The notes under the pieces are model-generated. The model had not been told where the DNA came from and searched no databases. It saw nothing but the letters and a program-made list of their open reading frames with translations. Below, piece by piece: positions 12,821 to 24,210 of a DNA stretch of 64,000 bases. Source of the stretch: Litoditis marina (taxonomy: Eukaryota; Nematoda; Chromadorea; Rhabditida; Rhabditidae). Each line of letters opens with the position of its first letter. Position 1 is the stretch's first letter. The stretch spans positions 35,187,336-35,251,335 of the forward strand of contig OZ038433.1 of NCBI GenBank assembly GCA_964036275.1. The letters are read 5' to 3'. A program made the translations under genes and the position numbers.

Positions 12821-14393
12821 TACAAGTTTGTGTGACATAAGTCTGAACATCTTGACCACTCCGGTCCTGCTCATTCAAATTCCGGGAGCATACACGGCGG
12901 GAATTTTCGCGACCGTGTTTCATATCAAAACGATTTACTCTGCAGCCTTTCAAATAACAAAGTTGCGGGAGAGTGAAACTATTATCCATGTTGTTTTCCA
13001 AGTTTGGATATCATACTGAAATTTTACTTGTGATAAAATTCTATACAAAACGTTTCACACTAACTACACTTACAGTCAACACACACATTAACCTCAGGTA
13101 GGGGAAAAGTATTTATCCCGCTATGTTTTATAGCTCTGACAACAGCCCAACGGAACGTGATATGAGTACTGATCCGGATAAGAACATTATATGAATTGTA
13201 CCTAGTTAAATCTAAACATCCATGTTCTGTTATTTATGAACCACGGCAGATAAATCACTGAATTTCAGGGAACATTTCTTCTATAATTCAATGTTTTCAC
13301 TACCGCTGCAACAGTATTTTGCCAGATAAGTCTATGTTGCGGCTGAAAAACCAACATTTTGTGCTGCTCTACTACACCTATCCAATCTCAATAGCGGGAT
13401 TATCTGTCGGCTACTGTCTCTCTGTTATTATCTCAGAAGGCGTATCGGTCAAGTTATCGGAGGCACGATTTTTCAAGAATAATTCAGTTTAAACCAGAAA
13501 TGTACACAATGCACCTACCCAAACCATATTTTGGAAAAAAGATGTGCTATAGGGTCACGAAGACATCGGAAACAAAAAAAACTCGGAAAAAAGGGTTGGC
13601 ACTACAAAAACTACCGTATAAAGTATGTCACATAACCCCCAGTTCGAATTTCGCGCGCCTGCCATCTGGCGTCTCCCACTCTCAACACTCTCTCACCGAG
13701 GACGATTATGTGGTCCAATCCCCACGCTTCAGTCCTTTGAACTGCAATACATTCTTCAATTGCAGTTTAAAGGACCGATGACACGGAATTGGTTCACTTA
13801 AGCGTCCTGCTCTAAAACAGGATGAACGTTCTAGAAATTGTGGTGATTAGAACTTTCCAGCCGCAACGGTTTCTAAGCTATTGTAAACCGTTGCTCCAGT
13901 TATGTTTTGTCTGATTTACCAAATTCGATGTTGGATAACCTCGAAAATTGCACGTGAATGTTGTATCCTGTACAGTTTGCATTTGCTCAAACAATTGCGT
14001 CCATTTTTTGCGATTACCCAGCCAGCTACAGATTCGAGCGACGACGCGAATGACACCGCAGACAAGCAAAGACAGTCTGCGTATCTCGGGCCTGCACACT
14101 TAAACTTTGTACGATGTCCTCGACGATTTGATTGCTTAAAAAAAATAGCACATTTGTTTCAGGACTACCCAGAGCTGAAGGAAGAAGTACTCTATCATGA
14201 TTCCGTGGTGGTGGATTTGGAAGATTCATTTATCACTTTTGCACTCCACTCAATAGTGACAGGCATTGTTTTGATGTCATTGGCGTTGTTGGCTCTCAGA
14301 TATACTATTTTCATTCTCAATAAACAGAGCGGATACATGTCGGACAGCACCAAGGCCATGAAGAGACATTTCTTGGTTGCACATTGTCTTCAG
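12821..14393 (+). pseudogene. Third chemoreceptor, incomplete (probable relic)
   Basis: Three exon-like blocks of a different serpentine receptor. Block 1 (about 12821-13002, after CTCGTTCAG) encodes helix 2 with LCDISLNILTTPVLL and an IPGAYTAG turn. Block 2 (from 13269, after ATTTCAG) encodes CFHYRCNSILP after helix 3, then helix 4. Block 3 (14163-14393, after TGTTTCAG) starts DYPELKEEV, holds helix 5, and ends in MKRHFLVAHCLQ before a GTGAAG donor. Such motifs are typical of Srh/Sri-type receptors. I found no convincing first exon and no helix 6-7 exons, and a MITE sits between blocks 2 and 3. It may be a decayed gene, or one whose ends I cannot see. Confidence 0.6.
13699..13808. mobile_element. 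MITE family 1, copy 2
   Basis: Copy in the same orientation as 7696-7816. Left end AGGACGATTATGTGGTCC, right end AAGCGTCCT. It sits between two exon blocks of the third chemoreceptor. Confidence 0.85.
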
Positions 14394-14750
14394 GTGAAGT
14401 TCGGAAATTAACTCCAACCATGATCGGTTATTTTGAAAGTTATCATTGGGACGGTGCTAGAAAATAATGAGAAAAGAAAGATTCAAATTTTGAAAAGAAA
14501 TGAAATGGGTCCCTAAGTGACATCGTTTCGTCTCGAATCTCGACGATGACATTAGTTAAAGGCAAGTTTCAGAAGATCCCTTTAACTAGAATGAAGACAG
14601 AAAAAATGTTATTTTTCGGTAATTTTCGAAATCTCAGTCTTGTTCGCACATTATATTTCTTGGACTCTCGCCGCATTGTTTTCGATTACCATTCGAAAAA
14701 TCGTAAACAGAGGTGAGCGGTTGTGTCCTGTGCTACAACGTGTACTCAGG

Positions 14751-15014
14751 CGACCGCTCGTACCGGTGCAGCCCCTGTACAGCTGGAAAAGTGGGCGGGG
14801 CGCACCGGTGCGTACCGGTACGTACAGGGCAAAAAATCGATAACTATCAAATTCATTGATATAATGACCAATTCTCGAGTTTTTTCAATTGTTTTTCCTC
14901 TAACTTCACTTTAGAAGTAGTTTCCAATCTATCTGAATGAAGAACCACCTATTCGCTTTCTTTAAGTTCAATCTAGGCATTCAGCTGTACAGGTGCTGTA
15001 CCGGTGCAAGCGAC
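14751..15014. mobile_element. Foldback element with about 34-bp inverted ends
   Basis: The left arm, containing TACCGGTGCAGCCCC and TGTACAGCTG, pairs with the right arm, containing CAGCTGTACAGG and TGTACCGGTGCAAG. The interior is AT-rich with no coding frame. Extra GTACCGGT palindromes occur at about 14805-14825. No target duplication is evident. Confidence 0.75.
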
Positions 15015-16964
15015 GTCTAAGTATCAAGGCTGAGTTGTAGTGTGATCTGCGTTCTGTAAAATAAAGATTGAAGATACTTATACGGAGTAAAATTGGTAAA
15101 TGTTGTACTTCTCAAAGTCTAAAGACGTATTTGGCGAATTACTTGCATTTCAGATCTGTATAACTTTCTTAGATCTCCAACTCAAAACAGGAGTCGATAA
15201 TCGGACAAACGTTTTGTAGCATCAACTCGAAAAGTCGTTTACTGTTCAAACTCGAAATTTTGAATTTAATTGACAACCCTAGTAGATTTCCGTTAGATTC
15301 GAGAATTTGGACTGACCAGTGCGATATGTTTTTTTTTAAATCTCTGATCTGTATTGTTCAAGTAGTTAAGTTGATTTCTAAGCGATTCCTTTCCTAGATA
15401 GAACGTTGAATGGCCTTTAATTCCATATGATCCTGAGTTAAGAGTCAGAAACAGCAAATCTGATACTTGATCAACCAGAAAACTTTACAATGGTTCTGTT
15501 CCCTCTCACGTGGACTCCCACAAATTGATTATGACTTTCTCATACTGTTTACATATACTTTCGTGGCATCTTTTTTTTCGAAGAACGTTTATGCATCAGT
15601 ATTGTGGTATCCGGTTGTGTCACGATTATCATACAATGTTTGCCAAAATGTTGTTTGTGAACTTTTACAGTTGTTCTTTTACTGTGTTTCTATACTTCAG
15701 TTTAGGACGTCTGATGTTGTGTGGAGATCGGGCATTGACGTCGTCATCCCGATCTAGACATATTCTGAGAGCAAGAAGATCAATTGCAAACAGTCAAATC
15801 AAAAACAACTAATTGTAACCGAACAACTAAACATCATGCATTATAGAAAAGTCATAGATGGTGACGTTTTTCTATTGTTTATTGAACTAGAAAACTATAC
15901 ACTAGTTCTTTTCTTTTCCAGTATTTAAAGTTTTCTTAATTTTCTTCTGTTTTTGTGGAACAATCTGAGTTGTTTCTATGTGTTGGACCTTTAACTTTTG
16001 TCTTGAACATTTATTCTACAAACTTCACGCGTATCCCTTCACACGTCGAAGCGAAATTTTTCGTCCTGCTTAAAAAAGCACACCGTATACGTATTACGTA
16101 CCTAACCTTAACTTATAAATGACATACAATAAATGTAATTCGCAAAGCGTACCTACTAAAAATAGGAACTAATATTTGGAAACAAAACAACCAGAACTAG
16201 CCATGTGTGGTAGTGTTTTGCGCTAAGCAAACAATAACATTCAGGATATATCGTATAGTCCTTGTTTTTCCCGATTGGACTTTGGCAGCATTCCAATAAA
16301 AAGTTGTTCAACATGTAAAGTTTTCATAACTACAGAGATTTCTGGTTTTTAATACTTTTTACACCTAAGCAGTCACACAGTTCACAGAGTCTTTTTTGAA
16401 AAAACATGTAATCTGGGAAACGCTCATCATGAAAGATCATGACCCATTGCCAGAATCCACTTGGGATTACAAGGACTATATGATTAGTTGACTTGGACAA
16501 TGTTATCAACCTGACAAAATACGAGTTAGGCTTTAATGAACTTTTGTGCTACAAAACATGTTAATGTTTTCAATTGGGTATAATAACATGTAGAGAAATT
16601 GCGCAAATATCACGCAAAATGTGTTCAAAATAGAACCACAACGTATGATAGGAAATTAGAACAAAATAGACGGTGTCACACATAATAATAGTTTTTCGAT
16701 GATAACAATGGATTGACAACGTGGGAAAAGGACAATGAAACTTAATTTCCACAATAAGAGTAATAATAGAATCTACCTATCGCTGCATTCGGTAATGTGT
16801 ACCACCAGCTTGCTGAACTTGTGCTGTAATTAAAAATTACATATACAACAAGCGAGCATTGTAATATTGTGATAATATTCTCCCTCAACATACAGTAATA
16901 ATTTTTGGTTATTTTATTTGAACAAAATATAAGTGTGTCACTAGGACTTTTGGATGGTGGTATG
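15015..16964. other. No gene recognised
   Basis: Overlapping open frames at 15467-15812 encode hydrophobic peptides and might be decayed receptor 3' exons, but no frame shows helix 6-7 landmarks. The rest is AT-rich. Confidence 0.4.
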
Positions 16965-17072
16965 ATTAGGTTAATGTGATGACACAACCCTCTGAGAAAA
17001 CCCAAAACCGTCTTGAATCAGGGTCAAAACGGTTTTGAGTACATCTCTTACTGAGCACATTAACCTAATCTA
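16965..17072. repeat. Small inverted repeat
   Basis: ATTAGGTTAATGTG near the start is mirrored by CACATTAACCTAAT near the end. Inside, CCGTCTTGAATCAGGGTC and GGTTTTGAGTACATCT resemble 19566-19621, so this is a dispersed foldback repeat. Confidence 0.6.
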
Positions 17073-17080
17073 AAAAATAA

Positions 17081-17383
17081 AAAGTGGGAGACCAGGAAGT
17101 GTGTGAGTTCTGTTCGGTTTCACCGTTTTCAGCAAAAAGTGAACAATACGAGGTAGGAAGTGTGCAACAAAAATAGAACAATACATTGGTTTGCCCAACG
17201 GTTCACAACGTACGTACGTTAAACTACTTGTACACTCACGCTAAAATCAGGATTCTTGTGATAAATGTGCAAACCAATGTATTGTTCTACTTTTGTTGCA
17301 CACTTCCTACCTCGTATTGTTAACTTTTTGCTGAAAACGGTGAAACCGAACAGAACTCACACACTTCCTGGTCCCCCACTTTT
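17081..17383. repeat. Long near-perfect inverted repeat (about 115-bp arms)
   Basis: The left arm (17081-17194) and right arm (17269-17383) are near-perfect reverse complements with a loop of about 74 bases. Each arm carries AACAATACATTGGTTTGC or its complement, and the outer ends carry AAAGTGGGAG / CCCCCACTTTT. The related outer word GGGTCCCCTACTTTTTACTT at about 20801-20820 points to another decayed copy. Probably a foldback transposon. Confidence 0.9.
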
Positions 17384-17519
17384 CACTAATTGTTCTCTTT
17401 TTGCTAGTTGTACTAGTACAATCACTCATTGATTAGAACAATCAGAATGAAATTCGAAAATTGTTGACTATCCAACATCCTGATTACTGGGCGAAGTTTC
17501 GAGTTCTCAAACGGTGTGA

Positions 17520-18130
17520 TCCGGGTTTTCAAGTTATTTTTGGCGCCAATTGACCTCTCAAATTGGCGTGATTGGCGAAACTTTTAATAACCACAAAACC
17601 GTACTTTTTCGCCTATTTCATGAAAATCTGGGCTTTGGGAAAAATCTGAGTCATTACAGTACAACGCAATGCTTTACTCATTTGGCGCCAACCGGCGCCA
17701 GCGTTTGGCGCCAATAATCATACATGTTACTCCAATTGGTGAAAAAGAACTGGAACGAACGGTTTCAACCAATTAGCACAGAGTTTTTTGTTCGGAAACA
17801 ATATTTTCAATTTTGGCACCAATTGGCGGATAAACGGGCTTTTCGGCGCCAAATGTCGAAGAAATGTGGATAAAATGTTGATTCGCTTGTCAACTAAATG
17901 TATAGTTCTTACATCTGTGAACGAATCCGGTCGTTACCCTACTTCGCTAAGGTTGTCCTCATTTGGCGCCAATGGGCGACCCCGTTTGACGCCATTTGAT
18001 GATAATGGCACCATGTTTCGAAAATCAGGTTGAACTTACTTTTATACCATCGGTGCGAAATTTCAAACATTTTAACTCATGGGAACACGTATTTTCCAGC
18101 TTTTGGCGCCATCTGGCGCCAGCGCCAAGC
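17520..18130. repeat. GGCGCC-rich stretch
   Basis: Contains at least eight copies of TTGGCGCC or GGCGCCA (for example 17692-17716, 17846-17852, 17963-17972 and 18103-18120) plus variants TTGGCACC, TTGGCGG and TTTGACGCC. The spacing is irregular. It may be a degenerate repeat array. The word also resembles the E2F/DP site core (TTTSGCGC), but no gene start lies next to it. Confidence 0.7.
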
Positions 18131-18258
18131 GTTAAACATAACGTGACATCACCAAACTTCCGGGTCCGCGCTAACTTTGAGTTTTACACATGTGTGACCA
18201 AACTTCAGCCGAATCGGTCCAGTAGTTAAAAAAATAATTTTCTATGCGGACACCGAAC

Positions 18259-18314
18259 GAGCGACGAGGGACGAGCGACGAGGGACGAGCGACGAGGGAC
18301 GAGCGACGAGGAAC
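18259..18314. repeat. Four tandem copies of a 14-bp unit
   Basis: GAGCGACGAGGGAC is repeated at 18259, 18273 and 18287, with a final variant at 18301. A small minisatellite. Confidence 0.95.
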
Positions 18315-18480
18315 AACGGAAATTTTCATAACGACACGACAGCATAACTTTTTTCAGCCTTGACCGATTCTCCTAATTTTTTCACACAACATGTATTTAA
18401 TAGATATCTAGCTCTCTTTTTTTTTAAATTTCGAAAAAATGTTTTATTTGAAGACTTTTGTGGTTTGAAAGCCAAAAATG

Positions 18481-18512
18481 GGTGCGCAATGGCCAAACCA
18501 AACACAACTCAC
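18481..18512 (+). repeat. Dispersed repeat piece shared with 911-942
   Basis: GCAATGGCC, AACCAAA and ACAACTCAC occur in the same order and spacing at both places. It is the only clear similarity between the two areas. Confidence 0.6.
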
Positions 18513-19190
18513 AAGCAGCGCTTCGCGCTGCGCGCGATAATATTGTTGTTCCTTCAACAAAAAGTATGCACTCGTGAACGTTTTTACATGCGTGCTAAAA
18601 ATGCCTCATCAAAACTCTACATGAAACCTATTATACGTTACTGTCAGATCGAAAACTATTTCACTTGCGAAAAAAGTATATTGATTTCTAACACAAAAAT
18701 ATTATTTTACAGCTCACGCGAAAACTTACAGTAGGAAGTTGAGAACTCACTTAACACTATTTCGAGGCACACTATGTGGCGTAAGAGCCATTGGAAACAT
18801 TGAAGAATGATTTGACATCACGTTATCAACACATAACCAGAAAAGGTCTAAGCAAGACCGTTTATCTATTTCAAATAATTAGAAAGTTCTACCTTAAGAA
18901 TAATGATTCATGCATATAACGACCCTTTGATAACCATGTGACTTTCCACATTATTAAATGAAGACTAATTGGAGAAAAGAACACTGAATTTGAATTGAAA
19001 GAGTATAGAAGAAGGATACAGTATAGAAAAGTGGGTAAAAGGAGTATAGATAAGTTTATTTTATGCTGCTGTTTACAGATGCAAACTCCAACCTGAGTAC
19101 CTATGCTAGAACCTGTCACTCATCCCATCCTGCGTCTCTCGCTTTACGCACTGTCTTGCGACAACGGTGTCCCGGTGGCATGTAAGACCA

Positions 19191-19393
19191 GAGGCCGTAT
19201 GCATGAAACATCTCGGGCCGGGTTGGGATGTTATCCCGACCTTATTTGGGTGGGAAATGACCGAATCGAGCTCGAGATAGCCTTGCCGACTCGTCCCGGG
19301 GTGTTTCACGTATACGGTCTCAGAGAAATAGTGTATGTTAGAGCAGACGCAGGTTGGTATGAAAAATACGGGCTGTTCATGCATACGGCCTCT
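19191..19393. repeat. Foldback repeat with GAGGCCGTATGCATGAA ends
   Basis: GAGGCCGTATGCATGAA at the left is mirrored exactly by TTCATGCATACGGCCTC at 19377-19393. The same TTCATGCATACGGCCTC recurs at about 21879-21895 after another CGGGATACATCCCGG stretch, so this is a dispersed family. Long open frames on both strands across this element are best explained by its inverted composition. Confidence 0.75.
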
Positions 19394-19973
19394 GTTCAAT
19401 TTGAAACCCACCAGCAGTCTGACCTCCTCATTGGTATACGAACGCATACCCTCCCCCTGTTTAGCACCAATCGACCGCAAACCTCTTCTCATGACCTGTT
19501 AGAAACCGGCACAAAATTTAAATATGCGTTTCAAAATTTTATTCCGATGTTAGTTGTTCAAGAAACTCAAAACTGTCTTGAAGCACTTGAAGCAGGGTCG
19601 GCACAATTTTGAGTACATCTATACTTTATTCGAATAAATAACATAAAGTGTGAATTTTCTACTCGTGTCATGTCCAGGAAGTTAATGGCGGTGTCTGAGG
19701 CTGTGAATTCTCCAATCAACCGATCGTCTTGGTACCCCTTCTATCCGGTTACCTGGGCGGGTAACCAGAAGCTACACTGACCCGAAAACCCTGTTAACCT
19801 TAGATTTAATATAAATTCTGGTTTTCAGTGTGAGTTATAGACAACGGGATTTTCCATTCACGTACTCAGGTAACCTGAAAAAGCAGGAATCACAAAAAGG
19901 TTAGGTTACCTACAAACACGGTTAGTGGTAGAACGAACCGTCTAAGACATAACACATATACCAGAAGTCAAGT

Positions 19974-20073
19974 GAATAGTCACGTGAAGTTAGCATTCTA
20001 ATGAGGCGTCGTGCATTTTGTCATTGCATGTTTCTGAGTTCTGCTGTGTCTATCATGTTTCACGTGACTGTTC
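19974..20073. mobile_element. MITE family 2, copy 1
   Basis: Inverted ends GAATAGTCACGTGAA and TTCACGTGACTGTTC. The interior, with TTTCTGAGTTCTGCTGTG, matches the copy at 47146-47243. Confidence 0.75.
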
Positions 20074-21170
20074 AGTTCAATCACAGTATAACTACAATTG
20101 TCACCTTTCTAGCGAATGAACTAGGAGATACATCTTTCGATGAACCAGGCGGAGACGATAGTTGGTCCACCTGCAATGTTTCAGCAGTAATGACGAAAAT
20201 GGAGTAACAAACAGCCATCACAAAACACAGTGTCTCCGAACCGGTTGTCGCGCTCCAGTTACCTTCTCACCACAGGCGGGATATAACCCAACCCGGCCGG
20301 GACATATCGAATAATAACTTAAACTTGCCAGAACACTTTCAAGAACATTTTGAAAACGCGTACAGGTGGTCAAAAACCAGCCCGGCAGTTTCAAAACTTT
20401 TTGGTAGGAAGTCATTTGGAGATAAAGAGAAAAGAGAACGAGCACTACTCAGAACATTCCTCGTTGCACATCGATTTCAACCGTTTTAAATGAAATACTT
20501 CGGTATTTTCGCGAAACGTTGTGTTATTGAAATGTTTAAACCAAATGCTGTTTCGTTAGAAAGAAAGCCTACCGTTCTCTGCTTGTTCTCGTCGTTAGAA
20601 GATCCAGCTTCGTCGCCAACCCCGAATGTTTGTTCAATTATTGTCTGCAAAAATGCGTATGGCGCCAAATATGAAAAAACCGTGTCGAGTACTGTAAGGG
20701 CTGATCCTTTGCAGAGAGGTATAAATTGTAATACTGGTGGAACTACCGGTTTTCACCATATTACAAATTGGGTGAAAGCAAACAGAGCTAACACACTTTC
20801 GGGTCCCCTACTTTTTACTTATTCTATCTGAGAACATCACCTTTCTACGACTCAATGATTATTGAGCATAGGGATTGAAAAAAATCATCGTTGTAGTTCA
20901 TTCTGGAAAGACGCCGTGATATATGAACTTGTACCGAAAATCGACAGGATCGAACTACAAAATAACGTTGGGGCCGAGTGGTCAAGAGTGGTTATCGTTC
21001 GCCGGTCGCTCCAGTGACCCGAGTTCGATTTCCGCTCGCCGCGGTATCTCTCTAGTTGTCCGTCTACGGTTAATCTCGATATTATGTGATCGTGAGTAAA
21101 GTGAAAACTGATAACAGGCTTGCATGAATGTATTGTTATCTTTATTATTATTATTTGGTCAAACATTCAC

Positions 21171-21282
21171 CTTGATGGAACCAGCCACTCTGACAACAAT
21201 GTCCTCGTCAGTCGCATGCAACTCTTGAGCATTTATACAGGAGCCGATTAATTCCTGTAGGAATTCGCCCACACTCGCGTAT
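21171..21282 (-). pseudogene. Isolated exon-like block of unknown protein
   Basis: On the minus strand, a TATTTGCAG acceptor and a GTGAATG donor flank a 112-base open block with 37 full codons, including FLQELIGSCINAQEL and DEDIVVRVAGSIK. Just upstream on that strand (21590-21396) is another open stretch with KRFDEVLRYISAVS. I recognise no family and found no further joined exons. It could be a relic exon or chance. Confidence 0.3.
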
Positions 21283-21631
21283 CTGCAAATATTTGCAAAA
21301 TAATTAAAAATGGTCTCATAGAAACTCAATCTTCTGTCCTGCCAAAATTCCCTGGCCAAAACCCGTGTTAAAGTTGGTTTGGTGAGCGAGTATCGCTAGT
21401 ACGTCTTATATAACTTGTTTCCAAGAATTTTCCAATAAAAGAAGTTTTGCCGAGCGTTTGAACTGACAGCTGAAATATATCGCAACACTTCATCAAACCT
21501 CTTTTTATGGATATATATTTTTAACATCTCATGAGATGCATCCTTGTTTGATACAAACTTTCTAGTACCTATTAGTTGCCCGGACTGCAATAGCGGTGTT
21601 TTATATTGCCGGCGTCGTACTTATCCAGTAT

Positions 21632-21760
21632 CCCAGATTATTTTATATCAACCGCGGGGTAAATCCGCTTATATGCGATCTCATGATGAAGAATAATCTC
21701 AGAATTTCCAGTTCCCTCAACGTGTTCAATAATAACTCCATCCCCTCTAGATGCCTCACA
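21632..21760 (-). pseudogene. Remnant resembling bacterial transcription terminator Rho
   Basis: On the minus strand, 39 codons align without gaps, from memory of the family, to the C-terminal part of the Rho ATPase core, ending in [10 protein letters not shown], then KRIYPAVDI, a TAA codon, then SG. In bacterial Rho the matching block reads E-F-x-GTGN-x-E-(I/L)-x-L, KRI-(F/Y)-PA-(I/V)-D-I, SGTR. The start codon, Walker motifs and the SGTR arginine segment are absent, so it cannot be functional. Animals have no Rho gene, so the simplest reading is a short insertion of bacterial DNA, or contamination in the assembly. Identification rests on one short alignment done by eye. Confidence 0.6.
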
Positions 21761-22411
21761 AGTTGTCTCACAAATTCGAAAAATACAAAATATTCCCTTC
21801 TCTTCTAATTACCGGACCACAACCCGCTGGGAAATAACCAAACTTACCTGGGTGCGGGATACATCCCGGCTAGGGATGTTCATGCATACGGCCTCATGAC
21901 GTTAGGAACTCACTTTACTTGCCGGTACAAGTCGAAGCTTCGCACAGCCGTTTGCTCTGGAAGAATAGTTTTTTGAAGACATCAGTTTTCGGTATTTTCT
22001 AGGCGGCGAAAACATTTTGGTGGTGGTTGCGTGATCACAATTTGGTTAAATGCTTCTTTAAGCGAAATAGGGGCCACGAAAATTTTACAGTTTCCGAGAA
22101 CGCATACGTGTCAAAGTGCTGACTTTGTTAAAACTTTGTCATTTGTGAGTGTGTGAGGCCGACTGTAGAGCATGCTTATGCCTGGGTCTTAGTTTGCTCT
22201 TCGAACACAATATTACTTAGTTTTGACCTGAAACACATAAACATGTCTACTTCATGAAATCTCTTATTCTGTTGGAATTTGCACAGGCATCGAAAGAACA
22301 GGCTTGGGCGGTGATAGCTTCGCCAACTGGCGTCAAAACCATCTGACAAAACGTGGATTTGTATTTGTAGAGCAACAATATATGCGATTTGCGGTAAAAA
22401 CTAGTTGAAGC

Positions 22412-22521
22412 AGGACGATTATGTGGACTGATCCCGTGTCAACGGTCCTTTAAACTGCAATTGAAAAATGTATTGCAATTTAAAGAACTGAAGCGTTAGG
22501 ATTGGACCACATACTCGTCCT
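22412..22521. mobile_element. MITE family 1, copy 3
   Basis: Opposite internal orientation to the copies at 7696 and 13699. Left end AGGACGATTATGTGG, right end CCACATACTCGTCCT. The inner GTGTCAACGGTCCTTTAAA is shared with 48550-48676. Confidence 0.85.
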
Positions 22522-22829
22522 TCTTTAATTCTGACAGGTTTTTTCCATGCTGTAAGTTTCACGTGTATCTGTCTCTGTAATCAGAAATTGAAACGTGAAT
22601 AGAGTCATAGAAAGAGAGCTAGTCGCGAAGAACACACATCAGAAGTCAGAAACTTGTAACAACATAATGACTGCAGACTGCAACTACTAATGTGCTTCTA
22701 CAGTTCGTGTGAGACTCTAGTCAACATTAACTAACAATAAACTTTGCAATGTTTTTTCGCGTAACCAAAATTGTCGATCATTTACATTACTCTAGATTTT
22801 CCGGGAACGTGTTACAGGGTGTGAACAAA

Positions 22830-23185
22830 TAATTAGTGTAGTTTGATCTCGATGCACACCATAACTTTTGAATGTTGCTCAAAAACCAACGGGATGAACC
22901 ACATACACAGTTATATAGGGTAACCTACACCATATAGGGGTGCTTTCGAAAAACAAATCCTACAATAAACTGACGTACCTTGAGTCCCGCTGGGGAACGG
23001 TACGGGAGATTCTTCATGTTTACTGTGCTTCATAGCTGGAAGTTGTTGTAGTTTAATTTCGAGACATGTCATACTTCACAATGTTCGATCAAAAAGGAAC
23101 ACGATCGAACTACAAACACAGTGGGATAGGGCAACGTACATCCCACAGATTTGCATTTCAAAGAGCGAACACTATAGCATTCTAA
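22830..23185. repeat. Two diverged copies of a TGTAGTTTGATC-type repeat
   Basis: About 140-base units starting near 22833 and 23048 share TGTAGTTT, TCGA, CACAATGTT/GAATGTT, a CACACAGT-type word and ATAGGG(C/T)AAC. Related pieces occur at 24925-25003 and, reversed, at 36930-37065. Single TGTAGTTTGATC words also appear at about 27237, 40304 and 56714. Confidence 0.6.
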
Positions 23186-23842
23186 AAAGATAAGTATGTG
23201 TGAACAATATTCCTGAGACACGTGAAGCTGTTTACGAGTACTAGCGTCACTTGATTAGAAAATGAGTACCTCAAAGAATAGACTGCTGTTTTCAGAGCTA
23301 AATGGGAGATAACCACTGACGTAAATATCCAGGGCAAAGGCGCAAAGGTGGGCGGTTGAGCTCGATGTCTTTGTTGTGACCACGTTTCAGTTAGAGAAAT
23401 AGAAAATGACAGAAGCTAGAGTTACCGAATCCCACGTTGTTCTATGATGAAAAAAATATGATCTTTGTAAACATTCACTCGTATACCATTGTTTCTGAAT
23501 GGCTAATAACATGTTTCGATTTTGTATTATAGGTTTGTAATCAATTGTAAAGTACTTTAATAATGATTCTTAGTAAACATGGTGGACTTTGGAAGCTGGG
23601 AGTTAAGGTGACGATGACCATAAGTCGCGTTCATCGCCTTAGACTAATATAGGCATATACATATACCTAACATTTAGGTGAGAAAGTTCTGATGAGATTA
23701 TTTCTGTGAAACAGAGAATAAACACCAGAAAAGTAGCACCCCTACCTGGATTAACCGAGTTAGGGGGCGGGACTTACACTCATCTTTTTATCCCGTAGAG
23801 CAAGACAATTATTGATTAAATTTAAAAGAGGCAAGCAATGCC

Positions 23843-23932
23843 AGTCACTGTAAACTGTATCAAAGAGCTCGCTCGCTACCGCTGCCTGTCTCAAATTTAT
23901 TATCTTTCTTTTATGCAATGCACAACGAGGCG
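23843..23932. repeat. Direct repeat pair, copy 1
   Basis: About 90 bases, over 90 percent identical to 24211-24301, containing CTCGCTACCGCTGCCTGTCTC and CTTTTATGCAATGCACAACG (quoted in part). The function is unknown. The conserved length could reflect a small repeat or a non-coding RNA. Confidence 0.85.
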
Positions 23933-24210
23933 GGGTGAACACGTCAAAAATGAACTTCGTTCAAACTATCTGAAACTGTTATAACGAGTAGGAAAGAGTT
24001 CGAAAATGCTACGATTACATTGTTTCTCGAAGTGAAGATCACGTCAGATAAGATTCTGAAGGCCAGAAGACGTCAAGTCCTCCAACTACTCGAAGTGGTT
24101 TGAAACGTTCAAAACAGAGGTGAGAAACGTGGTAACAACTCTAAATAAAGTTGCTAAACATAGCTAACATGCACGCTAGACGGGCACGCGGCGAGAGCCG
24201 CGTGACCGGC

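Noticed and set aside
15467..15812. Hydrophobic open frames as helices 6-7 of the third chemoreceptor
   Set aside because: None of the three frames shows the expected pattern before or after helix 7; left as undetermined.
19103..19612. Open frame of 169 codons on + with a 128-codon frame on the opposite strand
   Set aside because: It spans a foldback repeat whose inverted structure keeps both strands open; no splice sites or family signature.
20969..21045. tRNA-like stretch (GGCCGAGTGGTCAAGAG followed by GAGTTCGATTTCC)
   Set aside because: Box-like words are present, but no acceptor or anticodon stem pairs; at best a decayed tRNA piece.
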